DNA of 64,000 nt from G965276765 sp965276825 (GCA_965276825.1 OZ255630.1:3472001-3536000); one strand, 5' to 3'; positions 24,299-32,613 are shown, counted from the stretch's first letter. Numbers and translations: made by a program. Notes: generated by a model not told the origin, from the letters alone.

Positions 24299-24325
24299 GA
24301 AGGCCCCTCCGGAAGAGGGGCCTTC
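24299..24325. terminator. Perfect 11-bp hairpin between integrase and tRNA-Phe
   Basis: GAAGGCCCCTC and GAGGGGCCTTC enclose a 5-base loop. It would terminate both the integrase and, on the other strand, the tRNA-Asp/tRNA-Phe transcript, replacing the terminator displaced by the insertion. Confidence 0.7.
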
Positions 24326-24350
24326 GAGGCTGTGACCAGCCACTTTGCGG

Positions 24351-24423
24351 TGGTCGGAGCCGGCGTCGATCCGGCGACCTCGCGCTTTTCAGGCGCGCGC
24401 TCTACCAGCTGAGCTATCCGACC
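24351..24423 (-). tRNA. tRNA-Phe (anticodon GAA)
   Basis: A 73-base cloverleaf with acceptor pair GGTCGGA/TCCGACC, anticodon loop CTGAAAA and discriminator A; CCA is not encoded. Its 3' 43 bases form the right copy of the att repeat, so insertion rebuilt a functional tRNA. It lies one base after tRNA-Asp and is probably cotranscribed. Confidence 0.93.
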
Positions 24424-24424
24424 G

Positions 24425-24499
24425 CGGACCTGACGGGATTTGAACCCGCGACCTCCGCCTTGACAGGGCGGCGTGCACTCCAAACTGCACCACAGGTCC
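24425..24499 (-). tRNA. tRNA-Asp (anticodon GTC)
   Basis: A 75-base cloverleaf with acceptor pair GGACCTG/CAGGTCC, anticodon loop CTGTCAA, T-loop GTTCAAAT and discriminator G; CCA is not encoded. It is the upstream member of an Asp-Phe tandem on the minus strand. A TAGAGT box about 30 bases upstream may be its -10. Confidence 0.93.
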
Positions 24500-24561
24500 T
24501 TGCGACACCCGCAAGGGCTGGAGCGCCACTCTAGCGTCCGGCCCGAACCCGCGCCTCCGGC

Positions 24562-25698
24562 CTACCTGACGGCCACGTCGGTCCCCGGTGCGTCGGCCCC
24601 GTTGGCGTTGGGCGGGGTGGCCGAGTCCTTGACCGATCCCCGCAGCGTCTCGTAGAGGGTCAGTCCCTGCGACGCCAGGCCGGCGACCAGGGTCGAGAGG
24701 CCGTCGCTGCCGTCGAGGACCGTGAGGTTGGCGCCCTGCAGTCCCTCGGCGGCGGCGCGCAGCATGTCGGGCAGCTGGGCGATCATCTGCTGGTCGAGCG
24801 ACACCCGGTTGTTGGCCGCGGCCGCCTCGGCCAGCTTGCGGATCTTCTCGGCCTCCGCCGCCGCGGCGATCTTGGTCCGCTGCGCGTCGGCTTCGGCGGG
24901 ACGGACGACCTCGGCGACGAGCTGCTGCTGGCGGAGGAGGGCGTTGCGCTCGGCGAGGGCCGTGCGGGCCTCGAGCACGTCCTGCTCGGCCTGGGCGGCG
25001 GCCAGCGGGCCGGCCTGGCCGGCGGTCGACTGGGCCTTGTCGACCTCGGCTTTGTAGCCCGCCTTGGCGATGTCGGTCTGCCGGCCGTACTCGGCCTGGT
25101 TGCGCTGCGACTCCTGCTCGGCCATGGCCGAGGCCTGGTCGGCCTGGGCCTGGGCGATGCGGGCGTTCTGGCGGACCGCAGCCACGTGGGGGGCGGCGAG
25201 GGCGGCGATGTAGCCGGAGCCGAGGTCGTCGATGCTCTCGATCTGCAGGGCGTCGACGACGAGGCCGATGCGCGACATCTCGATCTTGGAGGCGTCGAGC
25301 GCCTCCTCCGCCAGGCGCTGGCGCTCCCTGATGATCTCCTCGACGGTCATCGAGCCGATGATCGAGCGCAGGTGGCCGGCGAAGATCCGCCCGGTGAGCA
25401 CGCTCATCTTGGCCTCCTCGTCGAGGAACCGCTGGGCTGCGTTGGCGATCCCCTCGAAGTCGGCTCCGACCTTGAAGGCGATGACCGCCTTGACGTTGAC
25501 CGCGATGCCCTGCTGGGTCACGCACTCCTCGGCCACCTCGGCCTCCTGCATGGACAGGGTGAGGAAGCTGACCCGTGAGCGGAACGGCAGCACGAATGCG
25601 CCGTGTCCGGTCACGATCCGAAACGGCAGCGCCTCGTGCTGCTTCCCGCCGCTGATCAGCATGGCCTCGTCAGGACGAGGTACGTGCCATCCGAACAT
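24562..25698 (-). CDS. SPFH/flotillin-family membrane-scaffold protein
   Basis: A 378-residue SPFH protein. Residues 1-170 form the SPFH domain (VTQQGIAVNVKAVIAFKVG and IIGSMTVEEIIRERQRLAE); 180-320 is an Ala/Gln/Glu-rich coiled coil with repeated AQAEQ-type heptads, typical of flotillins. Such proteins organise membrane microdomains. The ATG at 25698 follows GGTGGGAG. A short NfeD-like protein is encoded 45 bases upstream on the same strand, matching the usual flotillin-NfeD pairing. Confidence 0.82.
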   Translation of the reverse strand: MFGWHVPRPDEAMLISGGKQHEALPFRIVTGHGAFVLPFRSRVSFLTLSMQEAEVAEECVTQQGIAVNVKAVIAFKVGADFEGIANAAQRFLDEEAKMSVLTGRIFAGHLRSIIGSMTVEEIIRERQRLAEEALDASKIEMSRIGLVVDALQIESIDDLGSGYIAALAAPHVAAVRQNARIAQAQADQASAMAEQESQRNQAEYGRQTDIAKAGYKAEVDKAQSTAGQAGPLAAAQAEQDVLEARTALAERNALLRQQQLVAEVVRPAEADAQRTKIAAAAEAEKIRKLAEAAAANNRVSLDQQMIAQLPDMLRAAAEGLQGANLTVLDGSDGLSTLVAGLASQGLTLYETLRGSVKDSATPPNANGADAPGTDVAVR

Positions 25699-25743
25699 GT
25701 CTCCCACCTTTCCGGGGCGGCGCATGCCGACCCGATCCGCGAC

Positions 25744-25962
25744 TCAACCTGCGAACACCGTCACCTCGACGCCCCGGCCCGGTCTGCGACCGACGACCAG
25801 GATCTTGCGGCCCTGGTCGATCGGCTCCTCGCTGAACGCGATGAACGACTCGGAGACCCCGCGAAACGAGACCTGCGCCTCACCAGGGGCGTCGCCGCCA
25901 CGAATCCGCGTGGTGACGTAGCCGAGGGACCCCACCAGCGAGTCACCTCCACGTTCGGTCAT
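25744..25962 (-). CDS. Short NfeD-like OB-fold protein
   Basis: A 72-residue protein; SLVGSLGYVTTRI and the end QGRKILVVGRRPGRGVEVTVF resemble the C-terminal OB domain of NfeD proteins, without the protease and membrane parts. The ATG at 25962 is chosen by homology-like opening and context. It is first in a two-gene operon with the flotillin. NfeD soluble domains bind or regulate SPFH assemblies. Confidence 0.65.
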   Translation of the reverse strand: MTERGGDSLVGSLGYVTTRIRGGDAPGEAQVSFRGVSESFIAFSEEPIDQGRKILVVGRRPGRGVEVTVFAG

Positions 25963-26060
25963 CGTCGGCTCCAGCTGGTGGTCGGTGGGGCGAAGCGTAG
26001 CCCTGCTCACGACGCTTGCTCCGCTGACGCGAGCATGCGGTGCCGGGGTAGGTAGGGGAA

Positions 26061-26936
26061 ATGGCCGATCCTCTCGACGCAACGTCCGCCGGTGCCCTCA
26101 CCCTGGGCGGCGACCTGACCCTCAACCGGATGGGCTTCGGGGCGATGCAGCTCGCGGGCCCCGGGGTGTGGGGACCGCCGACCGACCCGGACGAAGCCGC
26201 CGCGGTGCTCCGCCGGGCGGTCGAGCTCGGCGTGACCCACATCGACACCAGCGACTTCTACGGGCCCGCCACGGTCAACGAGTTGATCCGCTCGACGCTC
26301 GCGCCGTACCCGGCCGACCTGGTGATCGTCACCAAGGTCGGCGCCCGCCGCTCGGCCGACAAGGGGTGGCCGCACGCACTCGGACACGACGACCTGGTCG
26401 CCGCGGTCCACGAGAACCTCGACCACCTCGGCCTGGACGCCCTGCCCGTCGTCAACCTCCGGGTCGGGAACGTCGACGGGCCGAGGGACGGGTCGGTCGC
26501 CGAGCCCTTCACCACCCTGGCCGAGCTGCAGGGGGAAGGGCTGATCCGCCATCTCGGGGTGAGCAACGTGACCCCGGCGCAGCTGGCCGAGGCGCAGTCC
26601 ATCGCCCCGGTGGTCTGCGTGCAGAACTCCTACAACGTGGCCCAACGGGTCGACGATCCCCTGGTCGACGAGTGCGAGAGCCAGGGCGTGGCCTACGTGC
26701 CGTTCTTCCCGCTCGGCGGCTTCAGCCCCCTGCAGTCGTCGACCCTCGACGAGGTGGCGGCCGAGGTCGGCGCCTCCTCGCGCCAGGTGGCGCTGGCCTG
26801 GCTCCTGCAGCGCTCCGACACCGTGCTGCTCATCCCGGGGACGTCGAACGTCCGGCACCTCGAGGACAACGTGGGGGCGGCCTCGCTCCACCTGGACGAC
26901 ACCGCCGTCGCCCGCCTCGACGCCCTGGCCGGCTGA
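26061..26936 (+). CDS. Aldo/keto reductase
   Basis: A 291-residue NADPH-dependent reductase. The catalytic Asp/Tyr are in THIDTSDFYG, the conserved Lys in VIVTKVG, and the NADP loop in LLIPGTSNVRHLEDN near the end. The His of the usual catalytic tetrad is replaced in VNLRVGNVD, where most members have a dLxxxHxxD-type motif, which may alter activity. Divergent from the NfeD-flotillin operon. Substrate unknown. Confidence 0.87.
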   Translation: MADPLDATSAGALTLGGDLTLNRMGFGAMQLAGPGVWGPPTDPDEAAAVLRRAVELGVTHIDTSDFYGPATVNELIRSTLAPYPADLVIVTKVGARRSADKGWPHALGHDDLVAAVHENLDHLGLDALPVVNLRVGNVDGPRDGSVAEPFTTLAELQGEGLIRHLGVSNVTPAQLAEAQSIAPVVCVQNSYNVAQRVDDPLVDECESQGVAYVPFFPLGGFSPLQSSTLDEVAAEVGASSRQVALAWLLQRSDTVLLIPGTSNVRHLEDNVGAASLHLDDTAVARLDALAG

Positions 26937-27031
26937 GCCGGCCTCGGGCCCGGGTCGGGGTGATTGGTTAGCAATGGCAACGAATGGGGGTAACCTGACG
27001 TCAACGTGAGATTTTCAGGAGACGGGCACCG

Positions 27032-29428
27032 ATGGGCATGACGGCGAGCACGAGCGACGAGAGCGGGATCACCGGGACGGCGGCCCGGGCGGCCAAGCCG
27101 TCGCGCTACAAGTGGATCGCCCTGTCCAACACGACGATCGGGATCCTGATGGTGACCATCAGCGGCTCCATCACCCTGATCTCCCTGCCCAACATCTTCA
27201 ACGGCATCCACCTGAACCCCCTCCAGGCCGGCAACACGAGCTACTTCCTCTGGCTGCTGATGGGCTTCCTGCTGGTCACGGCCGTGCTGGTGGTGAGCCT
27301 CGGACGGGTCGGCGACATGTTCGGCCGGGTCCGCATGTACAACCTGGGCTTCGCCATCTTCACGTTCTTCTCCATCCTGCTCTCCGTGACCTGGATGACG
27401 GGCAAGGCCGGAGCGCTCTGGCTGATCATCATGCGGATCTTCCAGGGCGTGGGGGGCGCCTTCCTCTTCGCCAATTCGAGCGCCATCCTCACCGACGCCT
27501 TCCCCGAGGACCAGCGCGGCCTGGCCCTCGGCATCAACGGCGTCGCCGCCATCGGCGGGTCGTTCATCGGGCTGATCGTCGGCGGCGTCCTCGCTCCGAT
27601 CGAGTGGCGGCTGGTGTTCCTCGTCTGCGTGCCCTTCGGCCTGTTCGGGACGGTGTGGGCGTACCTCAAGCTGGTCGACAACGGCGTCCGCCAGCCCTCC
27701 AAGATCGACTGGTGGGGCAACCTGACCTTCGCCATCGGGCTGATCTCCCTGCTCACCGGCATCGTCTACGGCATCCAGCCCTACGGCGGCCACGACATGG
27801 GCTGGACCAACCCGGGCGTGCTGGCCGGGGTCATCGGAGGCATCCTGACCCTCGTCCTCTTCGGCTGGATCGAGCGGCGGGTGCAGGCCCCCATGTTCCA
27901 CCTGGAGCTGTTCCGGATCCGGGCGTTTGCCGCAGGCAACCTGGCCAACCTGCTCGGCGCGCTGGGTCGTGGCGGCCTGCAGTTCATGCTGATCATCTGG
28001 CTGCAGGGCATCTGGCTGCCCCAGCACGGCTACAGCTTCATCCAGACGCCGCTGTGGGCCGGCATCTACATGATCCCCCTCACCGTCGGATTCCTGATCG
28101 CCGGGCCGATCTCGGGAGTGCTGACCGACCGGTACGGGGCCAGGCCCTTCGCCACCGGCGGCATGATCGGAGCGGCCGTGAGCTTCGGTCTGCTCGAGGT
28201 CCTGCCGATCAACTTCGGCTACACCTGGTTCGGCCTGATCCTGCTGCTCATGGGCCTGTCGATGGGCCTGTTCAGCTCCCCCAACCGCGCCGGCGTGATG
28301 AACAGCCTCCCGCCCAACCAGCGGGGCGCGGGCGCCGGGATGATGACCACGTTCCAGAACGCCGCCCAGGTGCTGTCGATCGGGATCTTCTTCTCCGTCA
28401 TCACCATCGGCCTGGCGTCGTCCCTGCCGTCGCACCTCTACAGCGGCCTGGTCGGCAACGGCGTCCCGTCGGCGGTCGCCCACCGGGTGGCCGGCGAGCC
28501 GCCCATCGGTGCGCTCTTCGGCGCCTTCCTCGGACTCGACCCGATCCAGCAGCTGGTGCCGCACAGCGTCCTGGCCGGCCTGACCGGCCACCAGCAGGCG
28601 CTGCTCACCGGGAGGAGCTTCTTCCCGCGGCTGATCACGGCGCCGTTCGGCACCGGGCTGCACTACGCGTTCGACTTCGCCATCGTCTGCTCGCTGATCG
28701 CCGCCGTGGCCTCCTGGCTGCGAGGCGGCCGGTACGTGCACGGGATGGCGTCGGCCACCGCCCCGGCCACCACGGTCGAGTCCCGGCCGGAATGGTCCGA
28801 GGCCGACCACGACGCTCCGGTCGGCGAGGTGCTCGTGGGTAGCCGGGTGGGAGCGTCCGTCGGGTCGGCCCGCAGCGGCACATGGAGCCCGGGTTACGAC
28901 GGCCACGGCAATGGCGATGGTCACGTCGCCGGGAACGGCAACGGCGACCGCCGGGTGGCTGTCGACGGCAATGGCGATGGTCACGTCGCCGTGAACGGCA
29001 ACGGCGACGGGCGGGTGGCCGGCAACGGCCAGGTTGCCCTCAACGGCAACGGCGTCGACCACGTCGCCAGCGACGCCGACGGTCGAGTCCCGGTCGACGG
29101 CGGTGGTTCGTCGAACGACAGTCGTTCGGCCAACGGCCAGGACCCCGCCAACGGCAACGGGCAGGACCTCGGCAACGGGCAGGACCTCGGCAACGGGCAG
29201 GACCTCGACGACGGGCAGGACCTCTCCGCCGGCGACCCCCGGGCTCCGCTCGCCGCCGATACCCCGACCTCCGGCGTCGCCCCGACCCCTCGGGCCCCCA
29301 CCGAGGTGGCATCGGTCCGACCCGACGCCGTGACCGCCCCCGCCGGCGAGGAGCCGGTCGACCACGAGGCGTCGGTGACCGTCACGTTCCGCTGGCGCCG
29401 CTCCCGGGGTGGACCCGCCCGACGCTGA
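27032..29428 (+). CDS. MFS drug-resistance-type exporter (DHA2/EmrB) with Gly/Asn repeat tail
   Basis: A 798-residue protein. Residues 25-560 form a DHA2-type transporter with 14 predicted helices and the motifs GRVGDMFGRVRMYNLG (loop 2-3) and FQGVGGAFLFANSSAILTDA (helix 5). It would export lipophilic compounds by proton antiport. Residues from about 590 are a hydrophilic tail of NGNGDG- and NGQDLG-type repeats, about 200 residues and absent from normal family members. The ATG follows CAGGAGACGG. Confidence 0.85.
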   Translation: MGMTASTSDESGITGTAARAAKPSRYKWIALSNTTIGILMVTISGSITLISLPNIFNGIHLNPLQAGNTSYFLWLLMGFLLVTAVLVVSLGRVGDMFGRVRMYNLGFAIFTFFSILLSVTWMTGKAGALWLIIMRIFQGVGGAFLFANSSAILTDAFPEDQRGLALGINGVAAIGGSFIGLIVGGVLAPIEWRLVFLVCVPFGLFGTVWAYLKLVDNGVRQPSKIDWWGNLTFAIGLISLLTGIVYGIQPYGGHDMGWTNPGVLAGVIGGILTLVLFGWIERRVQAPMFHLELFRIRAFAAGNLANLLGALGRGGLQFMLIIWLQGIWLPQHGYSFIQTPLWAGIYMIPLTVGFLIAGPISGVLTDRYGARPFATGGMIGAAVSFGLLEVLPINFGYTWFGLILLLMGLSMGLFSSPNRAGVMNSLPPNQRGAGAGMMTTFQNAAQVLSIGIFFSVITIGLASSLPSHLYSGLVGNGVPSAVAHRVAGEPPIGALFGAFLGLDPIQQLVPHSVLAGLTGHQQALLTGRSFFPRLITAPFGTGLHYAFDFAIVCSLIAAVASWLRGGRYVHGMASATAPATTVESRPEWSEADHDAPVGEVLVGSRVGASVGSARSGTWSPGYDGHGNGDGHVAGNGNGDRRVAVDGNGDGHVAVNGNGDGRVAGNGQVALNGNGVDHVASDADGRVPVDGGGSSNDSRSANGQDPANGNGQDLGNGQDLGNGQDLDDGQDLSAGDPRAPLAADTPTSGVAPTPRAPTEVASVRPDAVTAPAGEEPVDHEASVTVTFRWRRSRGGPARR
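28905..29224 (+). repeat. Tandem repeats encoding the MFS C-terminal tail
   Basis: A 60-base period is visible: 28905-28948 and 28965-29008 differ at one position. Further on, the 18-base unit GGCAACGGGCAGGACCTC occurs three times without change from 29153 and a fourth time with two changes, up to 29224. All units preserve the frame. Confidence 0.9.
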
Positions 29429-29461
29429 GCGGGCGACCGTCCGCATTTCCGCCGTGACGTG

Positions 29462-29492
29462 AACCACAGCAAGCAAAGTGCTTGCTGTGGTT
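29462..29492. terminator. Perfect 14-bp hairpin after the MFS gene
   Basis: AACCACAGCAAGCA and TGCTTGCTGTGGTT are exact complements around a 3-base AAG loop. It lies 33 bases after the MFS stop and 32 before the next ATG. A U-rich tail is almost absent. Lower GC than the surroundings makes it stand out. Confidence 0.7.
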
Positions 29493-29524
29493 TCTGTAGC
29501 GGGCGGCGAGGGCAGGACCAAGAC

Positions 29525-29962
29525 ATGAATCTCGGGACGATCGACATCGGCAAGCTGCGGGGCGTCGGGGACAAGTTCGTCGGCCTCGCCAAGGAGACCA
29601 CCGGCGTGCTCATCGGCAACGACCGGCTGCAGGAGGCGGGCGAGGCCCAGCAGACCCGGGCCACCGAGAGCCTCAAGGCGCTGCGGGACGAGACCAGGGC
29701 CCAGGCCAAGGAGGCGAAGGCCGACTCCCTGGGGCGGTCGAATTCCCGCAGCGGTGGCTCCGGGGTGTTCGCCCAGGCCAAGGGCAAGTTCGAGCAGACG
29801 GCAGGACGCGTCGCCGGGGACAGCGACCTGACGCGCAGCGGAGAGGCGGACGAGGAGCGCGGCTCGACGCAGCGGAGCGCCACCAAGGACCGCGTCACGG
29901 CGAAGGCCCACGAGGCCAAGGCCAGGTCGGCCGAGAAGGCCCAGGGCGCCGCCGACCGCTGA
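29525..29962 (+). CDS. CsbD-like stress protein
   Basis: A 145-residue hydrophilic, Lys/Ala/Glu-rich protein. It has two CsbD-like segments: GVLIGNDRLQEAGEAQQTRA (about 35-54) and KFEQTAGRVAGDSDLTRSGE (about 87-106). CsbD-family proteins are small general-stress proteins without a known enzyme activity. No signal peptide or membrane segment. It has its own short upstream region after a strong hairpin. Confidence 0.7.
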   Translation: MNLGTIDIGKLRGVGDKFVGLAKETTGVLIGNDRLQEAGEAQQTRATESLKALRDETRAQAKEAKADSLGRSNSRSGGSGVFAQAKGKFEQTAGRVAGDSDLTRSGEADEERGSTQRSATKDRVTAKAHEAKARSAEKAQGAADR

Positions 29963-30056
29963 CACCGCCGGCCGCCGGTCGCCGCCGAGTCCTCCGCGAC
30001 GCGATCGGCGCGTGGTCGGCTGCGTCCACGTGAGCGGCCCGTGGGAGAATCCGCCG

Positions 30057-31109
30057 GTGCGCCACGCTGAGCCCCGCCGGCGCGTGGCTACCCGGCCGAT
30101 GCTCGCTGTGCTCGGAGGGCTCGCCCTGGTCGTCACCGGATGCGGATCGCCGGGACGGGCCGCCCCCGTCGGCACCACCACGCCGGCCACGCTCCACGCC
30201 GCCCCCGAGCCGGCGGTCTCGCCGGTGCCCAGCGCGCCGGCCGCCGGGGTCAGGGTCGCGGTCGGCCACCAGCCCGAGGGGCTCGCGGTCGACGCCGCCG
30301 GCGTGATCGCGGTGGCCGTGCGCCAGCCCGACGGCATCGACCTGATCGACCGTCGCACCCACCGGGTCCGATTCGTCCCCCTCGAGGGGGCGGCCAGGCA
30401 CCTCGAGCTGGCCGGGCGGCGCGGACCGCTGCTCGTGCCCGACGAGACCAGCGACCGCATCGACGAGCTCGCCCTCCCCTCGGGGCGCGTCGTGCTGTCC
30501 GTGCCGGTCGGTCACCAGCCCCACGACGCGGCGGCCACCGGCTCGGGCCCGACGGCGACGCTCTTCGCCGGCGACGAGCTGGCCAGCACCGTGCACGTCA
30601 TCCGCCGCGGCCGGGTCGTGCGGATCGTGCCGGCGCCCCTCCAACCCGGAGGCCTGGCCTTCACCGCAGGATCGGTGCTCGTGGTCGGGGTGCGCGCCCG
30701 GCTGATCGCCGCCTACCGGCCCGACGGCACCCGGACGTCGTCGGCGGCCGCCGGCGTCGGCCCGACCCACGTGGTGGCCGGCCCGACGGGGGTGGTGTTC
30801 GTCGCCGACACCCTGGGAGGCGCGGTCCTCGCTTACCGGGTGCACGGCGGCACCGTCACCCAGACCGGTCGGTTTGCCGTCGGCCCCCGCCCCTACGGGC
30901 TGGCCTACGATCAGCGCACCGCCTGGCTGTACGTGACCCTCACCAGATCCGACCGCCTGCTCGCGCTGCGCACCGCCGGCGGCGCGCCGAGCGCCACCCG
31001 GTCGTGGGCCACCGGTCGCCAGCCCAACTCCGTGGCCGTCGATCCGTCCACCGGGACCGTCGTGGTCGCCGACACCCGCGACGACCGGATCCAGCTGATC
31101 ACCCCCTGA
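30057..31109 (+). CDS. Beta-propeller (YncE/NHL-type) lipoprotein
   Basis: A 350-residue lipoprotein. The signal (LAVLGGLALVVTGC) ends in a lipobox. The mature part contains repeated blade motifs such as VGHQPEGLAVDAAG, VGHQPHDAAATGSG, VGPTHVVAGPTG, VGPRPYGLAYDQ and TGRQPNSVAVDPSTG, about 45 residues apart, giving a six- or seven-bladed propeller. Such proteins sit outside the membrane and bind ligands; no enzymatic residues are evident. It overlaps the convergent next gene by 11 bases. Confidence 0.75.
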   Translation: MRHAEPRRRVATRPMLAVLGGLALVVTGCGSPGRAAPVGTTTPATLHAAPEPAVSPVPSAPAAGVRVAVGHQPEGLAVDAAGVIAVAVRQPDGIDLIDRRTHRVRFVPLEGAARHLELAGRRGPLLVPDETSDRIDELALPSGRVVLSVPVGHQPHDAAATGSGPTATLFAGDELASTVHVIRRGRVVRIVPAPLQPGGLAFTAGSVLVVGVRARLIAAYRPDGTRTSSAAAGVGPTHVVAGPTGVVFVADTLGGAVLAYRVHGGTVTQTGRFAVGPRPYGLAYDQRTAWLYVTLTRSDRLLALRTAGGAPSATRSWATGRQPNSVAVDPSTGTVVVADTRDDRIQLITP

Positions 31110-31512
31110 GCTGGTCACCCGCCGTCCGGGCGGCCACGTCCCCGAGGTGGCCGAGGGCCCGCCAGCACAGGGGGACGTAGAGCGGCGCCCACGCCGGCAC
31201 GCCGATGCTGGCGTCGGTCGAGCCCGGGTCGTCGGCCACGGCCTCGACGGTGTGATCGGTCGCCGGGACCGACGCCACCGACCAGGCCCAGTGGTGCCCG
31301 TCGTCCCAGGCCGTGACCCGGAACGGCACCCAGACGCCGAGCGCCGTCTGGACCCGCCCGGTGGCCCCCGGTCGCAACCGCCGGCCGCCGCCGTCGAGTC
31401 GGGCCGCCCCGATCGAGGGGCCCCACGCCGGCCAGCGGCGGATGTCGATCAGCGCCTCCCACACCGCGTCCGGGGGCGCGGGCAGGCGACGGGAGGCCCG
31501 GAGGAGTCGCAC
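31099..31512 (-). CDS. SRPBCC-family (polyketide cyclase/START-like) protein
   Basis: A 137-residue protein with the typical opening ASRRLPAPPDAVWEALIDIR and WPAWGPSIGAARL, the first helix-strand of SRPBCC lipid-binding folds. Members bind hydrophobic ligands or modify co-regulated products. GTG start; no operon partner. Ligand unknown. Confidence 0.75.
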   Translation of the reverse strand: MRLLRASRRLPAPPDAVWEALIDIRRWPAWGPSIGAARLDGGGRRLRPGATGRVQTALGVWVPFRVTAWDDGHHWAWSVASVPATDHTVEAVADDPGSTDASIGVPAWAPLYVPLCWRALGHLGDVAARTAGDQLRG

Positions 31513-31638
31513 CGCGCCGGTCTACCACCGCGCCACGCGACCGCGACGCGTGCCATGCTGGCCGCAGCGGCCGACCGGTCGGCGGTGGTGGGTCGCCCCT
31601 GAGGTGGTCGGTCGCTCCGGGGGGAGAGGAAGAGGATC

Positions 31639-32352
31639 GTGGCGTTCAGCGTGGAGGAGATCCGGGATGCGCTGCGGGCGCTCGACAGTGTCCGCTACGC
31701 CGGGGGCGATCTGCAGACCGCCATCGACCGCATCGTGGGCACCACCCACCAGCTCTTCGACGTGGACGGCGCCGCGCTCATGCTGGTCGACTCGCAGTTG
31801 GCCCTCAGGAACGCGGCGGCGTCCGACGAGCGCCTGCAGCGCCTGGAGGAGCTCCAGCTGCGCTACGACGACGGCCCCTGCATCGACGCCTTCGAGACCA
31901 AGGCGCTGGTTGGCTGCGACGACCTCGAGGCCGAGGGACGGTGGAAGGCCTTCTCGGCCGACGCGGCGGACGCCGGGTTCCGTGCCCTGCTGGCCAGCCC
32001 CATCCCCTACGCCTCCGACGCCGTGGGGGTCGTGGTGGTGGTGTCGACCAAGGCCCGCGCCTGGTCTCCCGAGGGTGAGCTGGCGCTGATGGCGTTCACC
32101 GATCTGGCCGCGCTGGCCATCGCCACCGGTCTGCAGAGCGAGGAGCGCGGCGACCGGGCCGATCAGCTCCAGGGCGCACTCGACGCACGGGTCACCATCG
32201 AGCAGGCCAAGGGGGTGCTCGTGGCCTCCGAGCACATCACGCCACGCGAGGCCTTCCAACGCATCCGCAGCGAGGCCCGCAGGACCCGGCAGAAGAGCGC
32301 CGACGTGGCCGCGACCATCGTCGAGGCCGCGGCGGCGCGTGCGGCACGCTGA
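31639..32352 (+). CDS. GAF-ANTAR transcription antitermination regulator
   Basis: A 237-residue protein. Residues 20-165 form a GAF sensor domain (LFDVDGAALMLVDSQLALRN, then QLRYDDGPCIDAFE); 175-230 is an ANTAR RNA-binding domain (ARVTIEQAKGVLVASEHITP, then EAFQRIRSEARR). Such proteins bind paired hairpins in nascent RNA to prevent termination, often in stress or sensory pathways in actinobacteria. GTG start after GGGGAGAGG. Stands alone. Confidence 0.87.
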   Translation: MAFSVEEIRDALRALDSVRYAGGDLQTAIDRIVGTTHQLFDVDGAALMLVDSQLALRNAAASDERLQRLEELQLRYDDGPCIDAFETKALVGCDDLEAEGRWKAFSADAADAGFRALLASPIPYASDAVGVVVVVSTKARAWSPEGELALMAFTDLAALAIATGLQSEERGDRADQLQGALDARVTIEQAKGVLVASEHITPREAFQRIRSEARRTRQKSADVAATIVEAAAARAAR

Positions 32353-32457
32353 ACCCCGGCGGGTCGTGCCGGGCAACTCGACCTGGGGCGCACGCGGACG
32401 AGGGGCCGGGCCACGACAGGCCCGACCCCTCGCCGACCGCCGAGCAGTGCCGACGGC

Positions 32458-32613
32458 CTAGTAGTAGTGCCGGCGCCCGCCGACGGCGTGACCGAGGGCG
32501 CCGAGGGCGACCAGGATCAGGCCGACGACGAGGACGACGAGCCCGATCGTCCAGACGATGGCGATCTTGGTGAGCAGTCCGACGACGAGCAGGACGAGTC
32601 CGATGATGATCAT
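32458..32613 (-). CDS. DUF6131-like small membrane protein
   Basis: A 51-residue protein from ATG 32613, seven bases after a clear AGGAG. It has two hydrophobic helices (IIIGLVLLVVGLLTKIAIVW and IGLVVLVVGLILVALGAL) and ends with GHAVGGRRHYY, a tail I know from the small DUF6131-type peptides of actinobacteria. Function unknown. The gene is too short for most automated calls. Confidence 0.75.
   Translation of the reverse strand: MIIIGLVLLVVGLLTKIAIVWTIGLVVLVVGLILVALGALGHAVGGRRHYY

Larger units (their letters stand above)
18905..24350. mobile_element. Integrated element in tRNA-Phe (about 5.4 kb)
   Basis: The segment is flanked by the 44-bp att repeats, has a tyrosine integrase next to the intact tRNA, and holds accessory genes only: vapBC, tiny unknown ORFs, hypothetical membrane proteins, and remains of an AAA ATPase and an IS110 transposase. 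Broken integrase and replication-type genes suggest it can no longer move by itself. Confidence 0.8.

Noticed and set aside
28905..29224. Repeats that could suggest a CRISPR-like array
   Set aside because: The units are contiguous, keep the codon phase of the MFS gene and have no unique spacers.
26693..30460. Very long open frame (over 1200 codons) antisense to the MFS, CsbD-like and lipoprotein genes
   Set aside because: It is a shadow of high-GC codon bias: repetitive Arg/Gly/Asp-rich translation, no family-like motif, and it covers several well supported genes on the other strand.
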